DNA of 64,000 nucleotides from Aspidiotus rigidus (Eukaryota; Arthropoda; Insecta; Hemiptera; Diaspididae): NCBI GenBank assembly GCA_035079385.1, contig JAVHKY010000037.1, positions 2,108,001 to 2,172,000 of the forward strand. The letters are read 5' to 3'. This document shows, piece by piece, positions 36,297 through 46,721 of the stretch. The first letter of the stretch is position 1. Every line of letters starts with the position of its first letter. A program made the translations under genes and the position numbers. Under the pieces are notes generated by a model that was not told where the DNA came from, did not search any database, and was given only the letters and a program-made list of their open reading frames with translations.

Positions 36297-36441
36297 GTAT
36301 ATTATCGCAGAGAAAAGGGTGCTCATTACCCATTGGCGGGACCACCATTTCTCTCCGATTGGATACGGCATCCGATCAGACAGAAATGGTGTTCCTGTCA
36401 GTGAGTAATGGGTATCCTTTTTTCATCACAGGTCATATATG
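36297..36441. repeat. long foldback element, copy A
   Basis: About 60-bp arms face each other around a short loop at GGATACGGCATCC. The arms share GGGTGCTCATTACCCATTGG (left) and CCATTTCTCTCCGATTGGAT, with partners on the right. Arms have diverged by roughly a fifth. The same element recurs, better preserved, at 37485. Confidence 0.8.
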
Positions 36442-36939
36442 TATTTATAGTCGTAAAACCGTTGTGCCAAATGAGTATTACAAGAAAAGAAAAAGTATTT
36501 GTGAGATGTAGAAAAATACAGATTTATTACTAGAATTTTTTTTCCTTGTCCCTGAATCTATCGAAGTAGTCTTATTTTTGAAAAACGTATTTTGTATTGC
36601 TTTGCCCTTTTTCCTTGGATTAATTAGGCCAAATATTTGGAAGATCAAAAGATTATCAATTCAACGTTACTAACGTTATCAGAAGTGAAGAGCGATCTTA
36701 TTTTGGATGTGTCATCTGAGGTGTAATCGTGATTGATAACTTTCCTTTTTTTATTTGTGATCTTACGAAAAAAGCTCTTTTCCAGTTTGATATTACCTTT
36801 CTGCTCACTCAACGGAGCCCTTGTGTGACATCATCTAACTTGTTCTTGCTTGTAACAATTGAATATCACCGCTATTGCCATTTCATTTTATGTTTAGGTC
36901 AATTATCTCAGAAGAGGGGCGGGGGTTGGTAAATTAAAA

Positions 36940-38180
36940 ACTCCACGTCATCACCCCTAACCGTGAGATATTTACACTTTTGTGACGTCATCAACCCGTC
37001 ACGTCATCCCTTAAAATATTCTGATGAGGAATTTACCCCAACTTTTAAGATGTCAATGACCCGTCACATCATCACCCCTAACCCGAAGACATTTACACTT
37101 TCTTGACGTCATGAGCCATCCGTGACGACTTCAACCTTAACCTTAACTTTGGAATCTATATCTGTGTGTGATGTCATCAACCCCAAACCTTGACGTCGTC
37201 ATCAACTCGTGACATTATCACCCTCAACCTATGTAACGTCATCAAAACGTGGCAAAAATTATCACCTACACCTTAGTGACGTCATCAAACATTGACTTTG
37301 GGACATATACACTTTTGTGATGTCATCACATGTGCAATTTATACACTCTTAGAACGTCAACTACCAGTTGTATTATGATCCTAACCTTGGGACATTTAAA
37401 CTTTTGTGTCGTTCTTAACTCCAACTTTGACGACGTCATCCCCCCCCCCAGTTTAGTGACGTCATCATCCTTCAACTTTGGGACATATGTGACTTGCGTT
37501 GAGAAAAGGATGCTCATTGCCCATTGGCGCAAGAACACCATTTCTCCCTGATTGGGTATCTAATCAGAGAGAAATGGTGTTTCTGTCAAAGGGCAATGAG
37601 CATCCTTTTCTCATCGCAAGTCACATATACATATTTGTGACGTCATCAACCTTAACCTTAGTAACACCAAGTAACACCATCAGTTATCATCCCAACGTTA
37701 ATGACGTCATCATGCTTTAACTTTGAGACATATACACGTTTGTGACGTCATGAACCTGTGTCATCAGCAACCTCATTATTGATGACGTCGCCAACCCAAT
37801 CTTAGTGACCTCTAGGAGATATGTTTGTGTGTGACGTAATCAACATTATCCTTGATGTCGTCATCAACCCGTGACATCACCACCCTCAACCGTAGTAACA
37901 TCATGAACACGTGACAAAAAAAGTCGTCACCCCAACCTTGAAGACTTCATCTTTCTTTAACTGCACGTTTGTGATATTATCAACCTGGGACGCCATCATT
38001 CTTAAGATTTATAGACTTTTGGTACATTAACAACTGACACGTCACGTCATCACCCCTAACCTTGAGATATGTACACTTTTGTAACGTCCTCATGAACCCC
38101 AACTTTGGTGACGTCATCGCTCTTCAACTTTGGGACATATACATGTTTGTGACGTCATCAACCACGTCCTTGATGACGTG
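36940..38180. repeat. region dense in TGACGTCATCA motifs
   Basis: Degenerate words GTGACGTCATCAACC, CCTTAACCTTAG and TTTGGGACATATACACTTTTG recur every 40-60 bp in the same orientation across 1.2 kb, giving a decayed minisatellite in which the palindromic TGACGTCA core is the best-kept part. TGACGTCA is also the CREB/ATF binding site. That is a sequence coincidence unless shown otherwise. Further copies occur near 38510, 42610, 61240, 61560 and 62000. Confidence 0.8.
37485..37628. repeat. long foldback element, copy B (near-perfect hairpin)
   Basis: Left arm 37485-37550 starts ATATGTGACTTGCG and continues GAGAAAAGGATGCTCATTGC and ACACCATTTCTCCCTGATT. The right arm 37560-37628 is its reverse complement with few differences (ends CGCAAGTCACATAT). 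The loop is only about 8 bases. Copy A at 36297 is the same element. It sits within the TGACGTCA region. Confidence 0.88.
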
Positions 38181-39360
38181 ACGCTTATTACCAGCGTCAC
38201 ATATTTTATGTGGAAAATAAAAGAAGTTTAAGTAAATTTCTCCATTTCAAGGAAAAATATCGAATCATGTATATGTCTTTGGGCGTTTGGAAAGAAATAC
38301 AAAGTGAAGATAAATAAATCTCCATTACAGTGTACCAATATATCAATCTCGATTGTATCGATATATTTATCTCGATTGTAACAAAATAATATATTATTAG
38401 GTCTATGTAATGACGGGTAAACATACTGCTATAGCAGCCTAGTTTAGGCCTAGTATAATGGAGGCTACAGATCGAATTTTTTTCAAGTCGACAAAGTAGG
38501 TCAAGGTTATTGATGACGTTATTAAGCGTGACGTCACGTCACGTAGATCCCAGTCCAAAGACGCATACATGTCAATATATTATAACCTAGTGTAAGTCTA
38601 GTATATTTTAAGCCATCTATTTTTCAGGGTTCACTCGATCCGCTCGTTCGCCTCCCTTCTTAGTATAGCCTAAAGCAGCCTAGGAAGTATAAAGGCTCTA
38701 GCCGGGTAAGGGCGGGAAAATCGCCTTGGTCGGAAAATGTTTCAAATGTCCATCAAAATGTTGTCCCCAATGAGAAAACTCGAAATCCGAAAAATTGGAC
38801 CCATCCGCTCACCCACATGGGCTGCGGAGTCATTTTTAGGCCTAAAATCCAAGTGTCTGTATCTCAGGCAATAATGATCGCACAGCAATGAAACGAGGGG
38901 ACATTTTAATTTATATACACGTTCATCCATGGTATTTTTTTCAAAAAAAATCATTCATATTCTGCCTAGTTTCTAGCAATAACAAAACTTCAAACTCGAA
39001 TTTAAAAAAATGTGGGGGGGGAGGCACTTGGGGAAAATCATTCATTTGAAGCGCCATATCCTCTACTACAACATACATGAGTACCATAGTCCTCGGTGAG
39101 GTGGAAAATTCCCCAAAAAATAAATATTTAATGAATTTCTGTGATTTTTCCATGAATAGCGGGGTGAACTATGACTGCTACCGCAATAGACCGCGAGAAA
39201 TCAATAGTCAGTGATCGAGCTGAAAATACGCACTCCTCCGTGGGAATGGGAATGTTGATAAATATATTTTTAGTATTTCGTTTATCGATTTGGTCAATTC
39301 TAATGTAAACACGTCCACCGATTAGGTGGAGTACATTAGATTGAGAAAAATAGTTGAAAA

Positions 39361-39985
39361 ATTCTCCAGTCGCTGGAACAGTCTGAAAATAGTAGAGCAG
39401 TGAGAAAATCCACTTTTTCAACCTGGAGAACTGCGATTTTTCATATTTCATTCATCAGTTAGGTGGTTGTAATGTAAACACGTCCACCGAGTTTGCAAAA
39501 AATAGTCAGAAAATTCTCCAGGCGCTGGAACGTTTTGGAAATGACAAATAATCGAGAAAATTCACTTTTTCACCCTGGAGGACCGTGAGTTTTGGTATTT
39601 CATTCATCAAATAGGTCAGTTCTTACGTAAACATGCCCGCCGAGTTTGCAAAAAATAGTCAAACAATTCTCCAGTCGCTGGAATGTTCTGAAAATGACAA
39701 TAAATCCAGGAAATCTCCTTTTTCACTCTGGAGGACCGTGATTTTTGGTATTTTGTTCATCAATTAGGTCAATTATATGTCCGTTGAGTTTGAAAAAAAT
39801 GGTCAAAAAATTCCCTAGTCGCTGGAACAGTTTGGAAATAGCAGAAAATCGCGGAAGTCCACTTTTTCAACATGGAGAGCTGTGATTTTTGGTATTTCAT
39901 TCATCAATTAGGTCAATTCTTAAGTAAATATATCCGCCGAGATGGGAAAAAATAATCCAAAAATTCTCCAGTTTCTGGGATGCCT
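39361..39985. repeat. tandem repeat of about 150 bp at the palindrome centre
   Basis: The marker ATTCTCCAGTCGCTGGAA, itself nearly palindromic, occurs at 39361, 39513, 39666, 39810 and 39963 with mutations, giving steps of 152, 153, 144 and 153 bp. Between markers the units share GTATTTCATTCATCAATTAG and a GTCCACCGAGTTTGCAAAAA-like block. Confidence 0.85.
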
Positions 39986-40524
39986 GGAGAATTTTCTGAC
40001 TATTTTTTGCAAACTCGGTGGACGTGTTTACATTACAACCACCTAACTGATGAATGAAATATGAAAAATCGCAGTTCTCCAGGTTGAAAAAGTGGATTTT
40101 CTCACTTCTCTACTATTTTCAGACTGTTCCAGCGACTGGAGAATTTTTCAACTATTTTTCTCAATCTAATGTACTCCACCTAATCGGTGGACGTGTTTAC
40201 ATTAGAATTAACCAAATCGATAAACGAAATACTAAAAATATTCATCCCACGGAGGAGTGCGTATTTTCAGCTCGATCACTGACTATTGATTTCTCGCGGT
40301 CTATTGCGGTAGCAGTCATAGTTCACCCCGCTATTCATGGAAAAATCACAGAAATTCATAAATATTGATTTTTTTGGGAATTTTCCACCTCACCGAGGAC
40401 TATGGTACTCATGTATGTTGTAGTAGAGGGTATGGCACTTCGAATGAATGATTTTCCCCAGGTGCCTCCCCCCCACATTTTTTAAAATTCGAGTTTGAAG
40501 TTTTCTTATTGCTAGAAACTAGGG

Positions 40525-41992
40525 AAAAAAATTACGGCTTCCTTAACGAAGTTAAACGAGGAACGCAGGGAACCTGTTTTATGATTGGAATGAGATTTGG
40601 TATTGAAAATTCAAGGAAACTTATATCTGGAGGAAGGTAGTGAAAAGAAGGTTTAGACCAATATAATATAGTTGGATAAATCAGGTTTCTTGTTAAAATT
40701 TTCACTCTTGAGCTATACATGATAGGAGGGGGATTTGGAAAAATTTCGACTCTCGAGCTATATTTGGATTAGTTGGTCTGTCTCTCTCCTATTATATAGC
40801 TCGAGAGTCGAAATTTTCCCAAGTCCCTCTCCTATCATATATGGCTCGAGGATCGAAATTTTTCTAAGTCCCCCTTCTATCATATATAGCTCGAGAGTCG
40901 AAATTTTTCAAGTCTCCCCTCCTATCATATATAGAAAATTTTTCCAAGTCTCTCTCCTATTATATAGCTCGAGAGTCGAAAATTTTTCTAAGTCCCCCTT
41001 CTATCATATATAGCTCGAGAGTCAAAATTTTTCTAAGTCCCTCTCCTATCATATATTGCTCGAGAGTCGCAATTTTTCCAAGTCCCCCTTCTATCATATA
41101 TAGCTCGAGAGTCGAAATTTTTCAAGTCTCCCCTCCTATCATATATAGAAAATTTTTCCAAGTCTCTCTCCTATTATATAGCTCGAGAGTCGAAAATTTT
41201 TCTAAGTCCCCCTTCTATCATATATAGCTCGAGAGTCAAAATTTTTCTAAGTCCCTCTCCTATCATATATGGCTCGAGGATCGAAATTTTTCTAAGTCCC
41301 CCTTCTATCATCTATACCTCGAGAATCGAAATTTTTCCAAGTCCCCCTCCTATCACATATGGCTCGAGAATCGAAATTTTTCTAAGTCCCTCTCCTATCA
41401 TATATGGCTCGAGGATCGAAATTTTTCTAAGTCCCCCTTCTATCATCTATAGCTCGAGAGTCGAAATTTTTCCAAGTCCCCCTCCTATCACATATAGCTC
41501 GAGAGTCGAAATTTTTTCTAAGTCCCCCTCCTATCATATATAGTTCGAGAGTCGAAATTTCTCCAAGTCCCCCTTCTATCATATATAGCTCGAGAGTCGA
41601 AATTCTTCCAAGTCCCCCTCTTATCATATATAGCTCGAGAGTCGAAATTTTTCTAAGTCCCCCTTCTATCATATATAGCTCGAGAGTCAAAATTTTTCTA
41701 AGTCCCTCTCCTATCATATATGGCTCGAGGATCGAAATTTTTCTAAGTCCCCCTTCTATCATCTATAGCTCGAGAGTCGAAATTTTTCGAAGTCCCCCTC
41801 CTATCACATATGGCTCGAGAGTCGAAATTTTTCTAAGTCCCCCTCCTATCATATATAGTTCGAGAGTCGAAATTTTTCCAAGTCCCTCTCCTATTATATA
41901 TGGCTCGAGGGTCGCAATTTGTTTTTCGCTGGACGGCGGACGGCGGACGGCAGATTTCTCAAATAGCCCCCCATAAAACAGGTTCCCTGTTA
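40525..41992. mobile_element. insertion carrying a minisatellite, bounded by an 18-bp inverted repeat
   Basis: CAGGGAACCTGTTTTATG at 40566-40583 is exactly the reverse complement of 41972-41989. Comparison with the intact left arm shows that everything between 40525 and 41992 is extra. Inside the right repeat lies a CCGTCCGCC-rich segment, then the minisatellite. The same GGAACCTGTTTTATG, CCGTCCGCC and minisatellite combination recurs at 46.4, 62.1 and 63.3 kb. A Helitron/Helentron-type non-autonomous element with internal tandem repeats is one possible explanation; the class is not established. Confidence 0.65.
40735..41925. repeat. 45-bp minisatellite, about 25 units
   Basis: The unit has the form TATATAGCTCGAGAGTCGAA, then ATTTTTCTAAGTCCCCCTCC and TATCA. 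The CTCGAG core is highly conserved. A higher-order duplication is visible: 40810-40990 and 41050-41235 share the same sequence of variants, including a short unit. Because the unit is close to 15 codons, it keeps spurious open frames on the minus strand. Confidence 0.95.
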
Positions 41993-42262
41993 ATATGAAT
42001 GATTTTTTTTGAAAAAAATACCATGGATGAACGTGTATATAAACTAAAATGTCCCCACGTTTCATTGCTGTGCGATTATTATTGCCTGAGATACAGACAC
42101 TTGGATTTTAGGCCTAAAAATGACTCCGCAGCCCATGTGGGTGAGCGGATGGGTCCAATTTTTCGGATTTCGAGTTTTCTCATTGGGGACAACATTTTGA
42201 TGGACATTTGAAACATTTTCCTACCAAGGCCATTTTCCCCCCTTACCCGGCTAGAGCCTTTG

Positions 42263-44062
42263 GTTTACTCTATACTAGGCCAGTGTGATAAAGGCTGAAG
42301 GTCGAAATGTTTGTAAGTCTCTAGAGTAGGTCAAGGTCACTGATAACGTTATAAAGCGTTACGTTACGTTAAGCAAATTTCTAACTGACCCCCAGCCTAA
42401 AGACGTATACATGTCAAAACGTTTGCCGGGTATTTCCTTCGAATAGAGAATACATATCCACGTCGGAAGAGTGTGCCGTTGGCACGATGCATCAGAGCGG
42501 GGCGTTATTAGGGAGTCTTCAAAAAATTTGAACCGATAGACGGAAGTTGGGGGGTAGCTGACTTGAGGAAAAGGAGGACGTGGTGCCAAAAAAAAGTGCC
42601 GTCATCAGAACGTGACGTCACGTCTTTCATACGCGATTCTTCAAAGGTCTTTTATGAAGCTTTACTCATATGTACCTCGCTGACGTTCCGCCCTCTTTCA
42701 AGTCAATCATTCCCTCCATCTTGTCTTTAGTAAAAATCTTTCCAAATCCCCTTTTGCTGTTACGCGCTTTTTCTGGAGAGATTTTAGTTGAATATTTTTC
42801 CGAGTCCTTGCATCGAAAAAAAGGTTATACTCGTTTGAAGGTGACTTATTTTCTAATTTTGATTTTGGTAGAGACTCTTGATCTGATATACTTTTGTAAT
42901 ACGGCGAATAATCACTTCTATTCAGTTCTGTAATCAATTTTTCTATACTTAGTAAACGCTGCTATACGTCCTTGTATTCTCAATAACTTTGGCTTAGCCT
43001 TCCATCGTGATGGACCTCGTCGATTCTGAGTTATATATGCATAGCCGACCAAAAAATCGACTCGAAATTGACCAAAAATTGACTCCTTTTTGGCTTGAAA
43101 TAAATTTCTTGGATGTATCGTTAAAGGTGGCTGTATTCTGACGTCCTGATCAGGTCGAGTCGACTTCATTTCATCTCATTTGTCACGTTGATTTTGTATG
43201 AATAATTGCTGAAAACGGTTTTGATTCAGCGGAGAAAGAAAGAAGAGTAATCACTATCACTGTGGACTACCTACCTTTGAAAAAGACGAAGGTATCTGTG
43301 GTAGGATTTCCAAACAACGTCAGAAGAAAAAAAAACAAAATCTTCATTTTATATGAGATATTGTTAGAGAGTTCATTTTATCGTCAACTGTACTTTCCAA
43401 ATAAACAAAAATTGAAATTTTTACACAAACCGGTAAACAAAGAGCTATAAAGTACGTTTCACCGTTCTCCTGTTGAATTTTATAGTATTCTATGCATTTA
43501 AATATTAATACACTCCATTCGGCATTTTCCAATGTTGAAAGATATTGCTTAATCTTTTTTTTCCCCGATTACACAATTCATTTTAGTCAACAATATTGCA
43601 AAATTTTTTTCATCACGGAAGAGAACTTGGCTCGGGGTACAAAACCCTATAATTTACGTAACAGCCGATGAAACTTACAAGCAGAAATAATTATAGTCGC
43701 TACTTAACAAGTTTGATGACGCATACGATGATGGCTGAAATAGAATGAAACGACCACTCAACGACAATTAAAGACGAATTTTGCACATTTTCGATATTTT
43801 GTAACCGCAGGAAAAAGAATCAAAACCTATATCACCGTTGGCATGATTTACATAATGATTTCATCCATATATCGCGATTCCATTTTACATTCTACATCTT
43901 CGGTTCATTTTAACTCACGTCTAAAAAATAAACGACAGGATACATTAATATCATCGTTTTAGAATAGCTGACGAGATTTGCATACAGACTTCAGAATTTA
44001 AAGTGCGGACACCGAAGGAGATTCTTATAATAATCATTGATATTGTCCCATTCGATAATATC
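42263..44062. other. intergenic with weak minus-strand frames
   Basis: 42300-42630 carries diverged TGACGTCA/GTTACGTTACG words. Minus-strand frames 42707-42937 and 42918-43169 abut across an AG acceptor-like GATTACAG and could be two exons of something, or chance. They show no domain I know. Nothing else was recognised. Confidence 0.4.
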
Positions 44063-44122
44063 GGGGTCGACAGAAGTCACTCGCCTGATGTGGATTTGCG
44101 TCGAGTAACTTCTGCCGACCCC
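44063..44122 (+). ncRNA. microRNA-precursor-like hairpin (candidate; strand uncertain)
   Basis: GGGGTCG (44063-44069) pairs with CGACCCC (44116-44122). An A/C mismatch follows, then CAGAAGT (44071-44077) with ACTTCTG (44108-44114), a C/A mismatch, and ACTCG (44079-44083) with CGAGT (44102-44106). The loop is 18 nt. This gives 19 pairs with two single mismatches, the geometry of an animal pre-miRNA. The mature sequence does not match any microRNA family I know, and the opposite strand folds equally well. Confidence 0.4.
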
Positions 44123-45668
44123 TGTTGTACGTACTTTACCGAATGCGGAAGCCGGAAATGATAGAATACGATATGTGACGCACATTTACTACTACAGATG
44201 TAGGTTACTACTCGTAGACGAATAAGGCAAACAAAGCGTACCATCTATTATAAGTTGAGACGCTATAATTAAAGGTTTCTTTACAATAATTATGAATTGA
44301 AAAAAGAAAAAACAAAAATCTAAAGACTCAAACCGTTTTGATGCGTTTGACTATAGTGTTTCCTCAAATTATATTACGATTTAAAGAAACCTTATCCGGT
44401 TGATCGCTATTGATAACCACTAGTTTAAAAAAAAAAAAAAAACACCAAGCTTTTGTATTCGTAAATCTTTCGGCAAAAATATCAACCTGTATATCTTGGC
44501 GAGTGGAAGCTAAAATTGAATTTTCTTGATATTTGAAGACGAGCACAAAACAAATTACGATACGAGAAATCGATATATTATCATGTTGCTAAACTGTATA
44601 GTTGCAATAGACGAATTACTCTCCTTATAAAAATTTAAAAGCTTTTTTTTGTTCGACGTGTTGGCCCCGTTAATAAATTCAAACCATAACGTTTACTAAT
44701 AAAATTATGTGATGCGAGAATTTTGAAAACTACTAAAAGAATAAAATCCGAGGTATAATATAAACTACCTAATAAGGTTCGAGCGAGAAAATTTCTTAAA
44801 TTACAAAAACTAATCGAAATTTTGAATGAAAAATTGTTGGCCGGTTGAATTTCGCGAGGATAATTATAATACCTGTAACAAAGAAAGCACATGTATCGAT
44901 GAACTCCATCGACCCCGAGAAAATAGATTCTACTCGTAGATCGAGTATTATTTAAACCAATACAAGAGTCTGATTGAATTTTTGAAGTAAAGTTTCCTTA
45001 AATTGTAAACGAAATGAATTTAACTTGTCATTTATTTTTGACATTTTTTTGATTTTTTTCATTCGAGTAGGTTAATATTCTCAAATCGAAGATTTCCTCG
45101 AGGAGAGCGTCTTTCTCTGGTTTTTAACTGCAAAAGAAAACAGAAGGTTTTGGAGAAATATATCTCCTATCAGATATCCCTCCTTCTGTTTTGAATATTG
45201 GAGAATTTTTGAACGATCAAGTGAGACTGAACTCGAAGGAACACATTTACGCGTGGAACTGAAGCTGAGAATTGAAATACGATCTTACTCGTGAGATAAT
45301 AATTTCTGTGGCAAATCAATTCGACCAATCTAACTAAGATAGTAAGGTAAGAAAATTGATAATGATAACGTGGAATTACGTATTGTTTATCTGCAGTCAG
45401 ATCGGAATCAAGGTTGAATCTCAATGTCTCCTCATTGCCTAGCAACATAAATAAGATAACGCAGTTCCAGACAGGCAACATTTTTTATTCATATGACTAG
45501 CAAGACGGCGGTGCACCTCGTAGGATTGTACCTTCGAAAATACGATTTTCTCAATCATCATGATTTTATTTATTCATATTGTAAGGCACTAATCGTACCA
45601 TAATACTTTAGCCCAGTACAATTACAATAAATAAGTGCTTTGAAAAAAAAATCTCCATCCAAGATTTT
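44123..45668. other. intergenic, nothing recognised
   Basis: AT-rich, with short frames on the minus strand (44635-44892, 45170-45481) that lack recognisable domains or splice partners. Confidence 0.45.
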
Positions 45669-45925
45669 CGTCGGTTAAGCTGCAAAATGTTGTATGTCCA
45701 CTTGGAAAATAATAATGCTCCAAACCACTCCAAAACTGAGTCGTCTACACAACCTTGGGGGTGGTGCGCATACAGAATTCTACGTCACAGGAGAAAGAAC
45801 CAATGAAAATGATGGATTTTTACATGCACCACCCATCATGTTGGTAAAGATTACACGATCCGGGTGTTATCGGAACTTCATCACTTCACTGAGTGAACAT
45901 ACAACATTTTGCAGCTTAACCGACG
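45669..45925. mobile_element. MITE-like palindrome with 27-29-bp inverted ends
   Basis: CGTCGGTTAAGCTGCAAAAT plus GTTGTATGT (45669-45697) is an exact inverted copy of 45897-45925. Inner inverted pairs (GGGGGTGGTGC with GCACCACCC) follow. The frame at 45694-45969 runs through this palindrome and is not a gene. Confidence 0.85.
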
Positions 45926-46429
45926 TTTTATTACTGTACAGTGTTAGCCTTGGTGTCCTTTTTATGTGATAAGAACCCATCACCCCCCCCCCCTTGCGGA
46001 ACCCCTTGAAAGGGGGGGCTTCTTTGGCACGTTGTTTGGTTTTTTCAATTTTTTTCGAAAAGTATGAGATTTAGAGCTAAAATACCTCAGTATAAAAAGA
46101 TTCTCCATAGAATTTACCATGGATTAGTGCCATCTCTTACTCGGTTACGATAATTTGACGCTGTATGGCAATGTCTGCAAATTTACTGTTATCAGAAATT
46201 TTCGATTTTTCAAGTTTTTTCTCAGCGTTTTCCAGATTTTTCTTGAAAAGTTTGAGATTTAGAGGAAAAATACCTCAGTACAAAAAGATTTTCTATAAAA
46301 TTTACTATAGAATTGTGCCATCACTCACTTGGTTATGATAAGTTGACGCTGTATAACAATGTCTGAAACTTTTTGTTTTCAAAAATTGTCAATATTTCAA
46401 GTTTTTTCTCAACGTTTTTTCAGATTTTT
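45926..46429. repeat. two-unit direct repeat
   Basis: A block starting at about 46040 (TTTTTTCGAAAAGTATGAGA, TTTAGAG, AAAATACCTCAGTA, TTGACGCTGTAT) recurs near 46230 with the same order, giving a repeat of about 190 bp. A C run (45981-45991) lies to the left. No coding content was seen. Confidence 0.65.
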
Positions 46430-46720
46430 CAACGGGGAACCTGTTTTATGGGAGGTTATTTGTGAAATTTGACGTGCGTCGTCCGGCAAAAAACTTGGAA
46501 AAATTTTGACTCCTGTTGTACATAGCTTGAGGGTCGAAATTTTTCTGAACTTGGAAAAATCTTAAATTCCATTGTACATATATAGCTTGGAGGATGAAAT
46601 TTTTTCAAGTCCCTCCCCTCCCCTCATATATAGCTTGACGGTCGAAATTTTTTCAACTCCATCTCTTATCATATATACCTCGAGAGTTGAAATTTTTCGA
46701 AGTCCCCCTCCTACCATAAA
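46430..46720. repeat. dispersed minisatellite with its GGGAACCTGTTTTATGG end
   Basis: It begins GGGGAACCTGTTTTATGGGA, passes through a GTGCGTCGTCCGGC segment and continues as four to five diverged 45-bp units (GGTCGAAATTTTTTCAA, CATATATACCTCGAGAGTTG). Compare 41930-41989, which has the same order in reverse. Confidence 0.8.
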
Positions 46721-46721
46721 T

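Larger units (their letters stand above)
38690..42262. repeat. 3.6-kb palindrome with arms of about 0.8 kb, right arm interrupted
   Basis: The left arm 38690-39510 recurs inverted in two pieces. 38965-39510 matches 39970-40524 and 38690-38964 matches 41993-42262. Outer ends are GGCTCTAGCCGGGTAAG (left) and CTTACCCGGCTAGAGCC (right). Similarity is high: for example, the run CCCATCCGCTCACCCACATG recurs exactly. The spacer holds tandem 150-bp repeats. An insertion of about 1.47 kb splits only the right arm, so it came after the arms formed. Frames at 38742-39451 and 40054-42211 are mirror copies of each other and look non-coding. Confidence 0.9.

Noticed and set aside
36940..38180. A genuine CREB-regulated enhancer
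   Set aside because: The motifs belong to a repeat and there is no nearby intact gene. Kept only as a hypothesis to test.
40054..40368. 104-codon frame with a near-identical partner at 39128-39451
   Set aside because: The two are mirror halves of the palindrome. The frame is duplicated because the DNA is, and the sequence has no protein signature.
40735..41925. CRISPR-like regular array
   Set aside because: Units are contiguous with no unique spacers, in a eukaryotic context. It is a minisatellite.
41427..42065. Minus-strand frames encoding a repeated 15-residue motif (LRKISTLELYMIGGG type)
   Set aside because: The 45-bp minisatellite unit is a multiple of three, so any frame without a stop in one unit stays open. 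No start context, no domain, and frames break where the repeat varies.
42707..43169. Two-exon minus-strand gene
   Set aside because: The frames abut at an AG but there is no recognisable protein, promoter or third exon, and the left part overlaps repeat-derived sequence.
45694..45969. 91-codon plus frame
   Set aside because: It lies across a MITE palindrome and is explained by it.
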